From Comamonadaceae bacterium (GTDB taxonomy: Bacteria; Pseudomonadota; Gammaproteobacteria; Burkholderiales; Burkholderiaceae_C): a stretch of DNA of 64,000 nucleotides. The DNA lies in the NCBI GenBank assembly GCA_027484105.1, contig JAIXUG010000016.1:1-64000 (forward strand), in the 5' to 3' direction. The notes beneath the pieces are model-generated. The model worked only from the letters and a program-made list of their open reading frames with translations. It searched no databases and had not been told where the DNA came from. This document shows positions 62,201 through 64,000 of this stretch, piece by piece; the stretch's first letter is position 1; each line of letters starts with the position of its first letter. Made by a program: the position numbers and the translations under genes.

Positions 62201-64000
62201 GCCGGTGACACCGTCTCCAATTCGTTAGGGGGGGCTTTGAGTTATTCAGGGACAGCTCAGTCGGCAGTGAACGCGAGCAGTTACAGCATCATTCCTGGAG
62301 GTTTGACGAGCAACAATTACAGCCTGAATTTTGTCAACGGTACCCTGACCGTCAACAAAGCACCGTTGACGGTGCGTGCAAAAAGCGATGCACGGTTCAT
62401 TATTGAAAACGATGCCGTGAATTACGCAGGGGCCAGTTACATCGGCTTTGTGGCGGGCCAGACAGAAACCACGGCGGGCGTGCTGGGCGGTTCTCTGACC
62501 GTCACACGTACAGGTGGCGATACGCAGCCTGGTATTTATAACAATGTGCTGGTACCCAGCGGCCTGACGGCTGCCAACTACACCATCAGCTATGTGCCGG
62601 GCACCTACACCATCGTGCCTGCTGATCAGCTCTTGGTGAAGATGAGCGACACTGCCACCACTTACGGCTCTGCTGCAAACTTTGCTGTGAACTCAGCCCG
62701 CTACTATAAGAGCAGCAACAACACCATCTATGACTTGACGAGCAGCGTCAACATCAGTGCTTCATCGCTCACGCTCAACGATGGCGCGGGAGGCAACACC
62801 GCTTTCACTCTGGGTGCGTTGTCACCCGCGCTGAGCAGCGGCGGTCGTCTCAATGTGGGCGCCTATCAGCTAGGCGCTGCCTCGATCACCAACAGCAGCA
62901 TCAATTACAGCAACACCATCACGGTGACCGGCGCAATGCAGGTCAACCCGCTGGCCGTTACGGCGTCACTGACCAGCAGCGTCAGTAAGGCCTACGACGG
63001 CACGCCTGCCATGAACGGGGTGGGTCTGTCCGTGAGCGGTGGCTTGTCTGGTGATGTCTTGACTGCCAACGGCAGCGGTGCTTTCGTCGGCAAGGATGCC
63101 GGCACCAACCTTGCCTATACTGTCTCCAATATCGCGCTGGACGGCGCAGATGCGCGCAACTACCTGGTGGTTGACAGTGTCAGCAACCAGCCAACCAATA
63201 CGCTGGCTGGCAGCAACGGCGTGATCACCACGGTCCCGCTGACCATCACGGCAAACAATGCCAACAAAACCTATGACGGTGTTGAGTGGAGCGGTGGCAA
63301 TGGCGTGACCTACAACGGCTTTGTCAACAACGAGACCGAAGCTGTTTTGGGTGGAGCGCTGGCCTATGGTGGCACATCACAAGGGGCTGTGAACGCAGGG
63401 AATTACGCCATCGTGCCCTCCGGCTACACCAGCACCAACTACACCTTGGCGTATGCCAACGGCACCCTGGTCATCGACCCTGCTGGTTTGACCGCGATAG
63501 TCGGCAACCTGCAAGGCTCGGTAAGCAAGATCTATGACGGCACCAATACGGCGACGCTTTCGTCAGCCAACTACGCGCTGAGCGGTTGGGTGGGCTCGGA
63601 CGGCGCCACGGTCACCAAGACCAGTGGCACCTATGACAACGCCAATGCTGGCAGCATCAAAACGGTGACGGTGTCACTGGTCGATGCGGATTACACCGCC
63701 ACAGGCGGAACCAACCTGAGCAACTACACCTTGCCCAGTACTATCAGTGGGGCGGTGGGGACGATCACATCCAAGCCGGTGACCGTCACCAACACGTCAC
63801 GCACCACCACGTACGACGGCACCAGCACTTATGGCATTCTGGCCAGTGGTACGGCTTTCACCACAAGCCCATTGGTAGGGTCTGACAATGTGGTCTCGGT
63901 CACGCAGACAGCCAGTGGCGCTGGCGTCACCTCGGCGGGTGTGGCCCAGGCGGGCAGCTTTACAGTGTCGCCCAGCAGCGCGGTGATGGGTACGGGCACA
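53285..64000 (+). CDS. Giant TpsA adhesin of locus B, C-terminus beyond the window
   Basis: Secreted filamentous adhesin, more than 3570 codons in the window. ATG 53285, 8 bp after tpsB and without a clear ribosome site, starts MNHVYRLKRSGRAQLLQPVP, a diverged extended signal region with cleavage near AHA (about residue 58). The TPS domain (about 70-330) contains SNPNGVYFSPTAQVNVGGL and GGYIALLAPEVRNQG. Autotransporter-type beta-strand repeats (TKQGAGTLTLS, WTLSGANTYTGGT) fill about 54.9-60.0 kb. From 61.85 kb come alternating MBG/YDG repeats (TVRANDATKTYNGLPYSGG, VSKAYDGTPAMNG, SVSKIYDGTNTATL). The frame was checked at 53.3, 61.85 and 63.96 kb and I found no stop. Same architecture as TpsA-A. 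Confidence 0.93.
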   Translation, partial: MNHVYRLKRSGRAQLLQPVPESVRASGKGTRTATSLAQAVTATLASFALGGMATLAHAQQAPPAANQLPQGGVVTRGSANIVTNTGQTQLTVNQSSNRAVIDWTSFNVGSQAKVQFNQPSSSAVTLNNILGNNASQIYGQISANGQVFLSNPNGVYFSPTAQVNVGGLVATTGKANADEFMAGKASFNRGGSTGSVVNEGQLTSAAGGYIALLAPEVRNQGVVVAQAGTVALASGEAITLSFNNSGTGLAGITTTPQTIAALVENRSAVLAGGGQIILSAHALAALQGSVVKNSGQLSATSLTEKGGKIVLMADSIELTGTSRIDANGPQGGGTVLVGGDWQGSGDMRQATRVTMVQGTSIEANATEQGDGGKVVLWSDVHYASSVTQVDGRIEAKGAGTGNGGLVETSGQTLQVGAKTQVNTGGGEWLLDPSNITISSSTTSSIALASNAYTPTTGAASSVVNATTLVDNLASNNINITTTNTGTSGAATGNITVATDLSWASTKVLTLTAAGGISGTGNISMTGAAGTGVVFNQAGNSTYAGSISGNNATFTKQGAGTLTLSSASNAYLNTVISAGMLKLGHAAALGTGTDGSVTVATGAALDLNGFSVSAANAKPLTISGTGVSNSGALLNSINNTTSVYPGLLTLGAHASIATSSNGANIVLSNPGTITGTGLNLTLGGALNSNNSIASIIGTGSGTVTINGSYSASWTLSGANTYTGGTTVSTGVLRAGSPTAFGTGPIAVSAGPLTGGYQGGTLDLNGQTMTTSAGLTIGGLGIALSTGVLINSSTTTATYPGLVTLSANTTIQANNGSIILSNPGTITGSGFNLSLEYGTAAGSRIDSIIGTGTGTVTKRFPGTWLLNGVNTYSGGTTIIAGTLMLGNAAALGSGSVVVTGGELDLNGRTLTGNQALSIAGFGGKSGGALSNSSASQASYAGQITLTANAGISGNIHLTNSNAISGAFQLRLGGDTGGTISSPISTNSILKSGASTWVVDRVATTNTINIFGGTLAAGRDDVFTGTITMTGIESAMPVLSLGAYSLAPSSVMIQRYGGNITSTTGVLSGQVTVHTDGSKFGSNISAILGGNSTLLLGMSNANPSTLTLTRANTYTGLTNIANGTLQLGDGGTTGSLSPSTAISISSGSTLAYNLSTGAAPTNSFNNSGTIANLAYGSALDLSGASFSTAGKLSPSVNATQATPTVASIVLPANPSLTGSTFNVITTGYQSSFAAQTAVSWAGTSTGSPTLQLNGLAAVSGQPALGGTLNLSSSQLTIGGSGAIWAIVNNGSTRYINSASDATSIAFLGTPSIVVPAGVSATQSGAFTGTVALTITGGGTLTLSGDNSGYSEAKTVSAGVLKAGSNTALGTGTNTVSFGAALDLNGQALSTAGALSLKGVGINGGGALMNSGGSASYSGAVSIGSDTLISGGSGAVALTNTGSLGGNVFVLSLGGAVGGSVSGVVDTTFFGLTKEGTGTWTLSGTNTYTTATNVNAGVLKAGSARAFGTGAINVASGAALDLNGQVMTSTGTLTLNGTGVNNGGVLMNSSTSPATYAGAVSLGSDSLITGGNGTVALSSTSNLTGGNYALTLGGAAGGRVTPVLGLTLSSLTKQDAGTWTLSAANSAYVGGITVNAGTLAAGVATSAFGAASNSIVVNGGTLALGTFSQTVGDVTIGANGGAITADTGKVLTGTRYTINNNGPATATVSAILAGTVPLIKTGTGLATLSGENTYIGDTTINGGTLSLGAAGALSTAGTISFGGGTLQYSASNTADYSSRISTLSGQAYSVDTNGQSVTWATNLASTSASLTKSGTGTLTLGGSNNLSGGVSVNAGTLQASNAAALGSGSVAVAASATLAYNVAGAATPSNAFTGAGIIANVAFGRTLDLSGATLSGFTGTYEAAVNESVSPNTVAAIVLPSGLNLASNTLSVNTTGVDLSFADTPVITWSGSVSGTPSFKLNGTVVSANQVVNNRSLAFNAGNLTLLGGPPPLWTMTINGVVSSFMTDTDTLGANLNGPTTINIPAGVSVTESGVLSGFGDITITGGGSILLSGNNSYTGITNIINARVKLGHASALGTGTSGVTVSSGSVLDLNGQNVSALKTLTLNGSGVSNGGALKNSHATAASWAGAVALGSATTIVGGTGTIALLGTGAINGSNTGLALGGAAGGSVAGSINTGTGSVTVQDGGTWTLSGANTYSGGTVINASTLQISSDGNLGAVPGSPSTNVTLNGGTLQVANPSAALTLGANRLISVGSAGGNINNTSTTHGVTLNGAVSGSGAFTFTSAKDLTVGDIALSNNSTILLKAAGNITHSGSKAVSTAGGSITYWADSDGSGDGNITLQSGTSGNNTRIDSGGADIVLAGGSGASAAAGYARGALAVDLQNNRSINAGAGNVTVQGSSNVSGGSGVRVSGGTVIGAVVNITGKGFDNASGTTLGLDLGSEALIRATSQANITGIGGATLPTASSTFNNKGILMTNAIIEATGSGNVVVNGTGGGYLPGLSNTGLDMIGGSSDTVIRSVNGTVTINAAAGPSNSPGASQGLIARLLTSANLGFGGPSQTGAITVRADNMVASPQSSGNYLMFQSTGTATLEPLGSTFGAVDLSYMSFANTISGLTVGRPGNTSGVVFGPTSASSNPAVSGYSIAGPINVYGSVAINRPVASTGTGSNGLVTLSGSVIQRAGGSVSGTGLLLAGTGASSVIMRESGNAFGTLAGSGLGSHVYLTNSSAMNVGTLGSTQGLTSTGSIELNTTQGDLTLSHNISTTSTASDAVLLTAGRGAAVGDTTSGNLVLNGGTITTGINGRVLFYTGAVNNPSLTTLVGSGSGRFRYGSTRSVSNFKTGLGASGYYVIYRERPTVSWSSAADQSIVYGNTPVAPTAGTPSGFVNGDLPDTSTSLRTLSTNALAVVNPSGYYNAGSYMFSRTVGAQALGYLGSNPGLTITAAPLTVRANDATKTYNGLPYSGGNGVSYSGLLAGDTVSNSLGGALSYSGTAQSAVNASSYSIIPGGLTSNNYSLNFVNGTLTVNKAPLTVRAKSDARFIIENDAVNYAGASYIGFVAGQTETTAGVLGGSLTVTRTGGDTQPGIYNNVLVPSGLTAANYTISYVPGTYTIVPADQLLVKMSDTATTYGSAANFAVNSARYYKSSNNTIYDLTSSVNISASSLTLNDGAGGNTAFTLGALSPALSSGGRLNVGAYQLGAASITNSSINYSNTITVTGAMQVNPLAVTASLTSSVSKAYDGTPAMNGVGLSVSGGLSGDVLTANGSGAFVGKDAGTNLAYTVSNIALDGADARNYLVVDSVSNQPTNTLAGSNGVITTVPLTITANNANKTYDGVEWSGGNGVTYNGFVNNETEAVLGGALAYGGTSQGAVNAGNYAIVPSGYTSTNYTLAYANGTLVIDPAGLTAIVGNLQGSVSKIYDGTNTATLSSANYALSGWVGSDGATVTKTSGTYDNANAGSIKTVTVSLVDADYTATGGTNLSNYTLPSTISGAVGTITSKPVTVTNTSRTTTYDGTSTYGILASGTAFTTSPLVGSDNVVSVTQTASGAGVTSAGVAQAGSFTVSPSSAVMGTGT

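Overview
The window is high-GC bacterial chromosomal DNA, most likely from a betaproteobacterium of the order Burkholderiales (Comamonadaceae-like). The basis is the Bug/TctC-type periplasmic binding protein, the mutL-MFS-miaA and thyA-folA-xth gene orders, GC-rich codon use, and the ATP-grasp/alpha-E/transglutaminase cluster. The species is an inference. No rRNA, tRNA, CRISPR array, insertion sequence or phage gene was seen.

Layout. The two ends hold two separate, outward-facing copies of the same kind of locus. Locus A (minus strand, 21860 down to 1) runs: sensor kinase with a 7TMR-DISM-like sensor, OmpR-type response regulator, TpsB outer-membrane transporter, secreted SapC-family protein, giant TpsA adhesin (more than 5500 codons, C-terminus outside the window). 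Locus B (plus strand, 48447 to 64000) runs: sensor kinase, response regulator, a stand-alone OmpR-type DNA-binding domain, TpsB, giant TpsA adhesin (more than 3570 codons, C-terminus outside the window). The adhesins share one architecture: extended signal peptide, TPS secretion domain, many autotransporter-type beta-strand repeats, then YDG/MBG repeats. The regulatory gaps of both loci contain short direct repeats spaced exactly 10 bp, as expected for OmpR-family operators. The likely circuit is an envelope-sensing kinase, its regulator, and then the secretion pore and a very large surface fibre.

The middle (about 22.0-48.3 kb) is mostly housekeeping: a HEPN/MNT toxin-antitoxin pair; miaA, a Bcr/CflA-type efflux pump and mutL; a DedA protein; amiC and tsaE; queG; an AEC transporter; a Bug-type binding protein; xerD; comEC with a small coupled upstream ORF; and the thyA-folA-xth operon. 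Between xerD and xth lie two cassettes of a little-understood peptide ligase/modification system. One is on the minus strand (small transglutaminase, fused ATP-grasp/alpha-E, transglutaminase-DUF2126). The other is on the plus strand (separate ATP-grasp and alpha-E genes). comEC sits between them.

All plus-strand open frames at 1-16.5 kb and minus-strand frames at 53.3-64 kb are antisense shadows of the adhesins. No gene-free stretch exceeds 300 bases; the longest is the 40851-41098 gap between the divergent DUF2126 and comEC genes, which contains the small ORF. The most interesting material is the duplicated kinase-regulator-TPS adhesin system with its phased operators, the lone winged-helix gene in locus B and the SapC gene in locus A.
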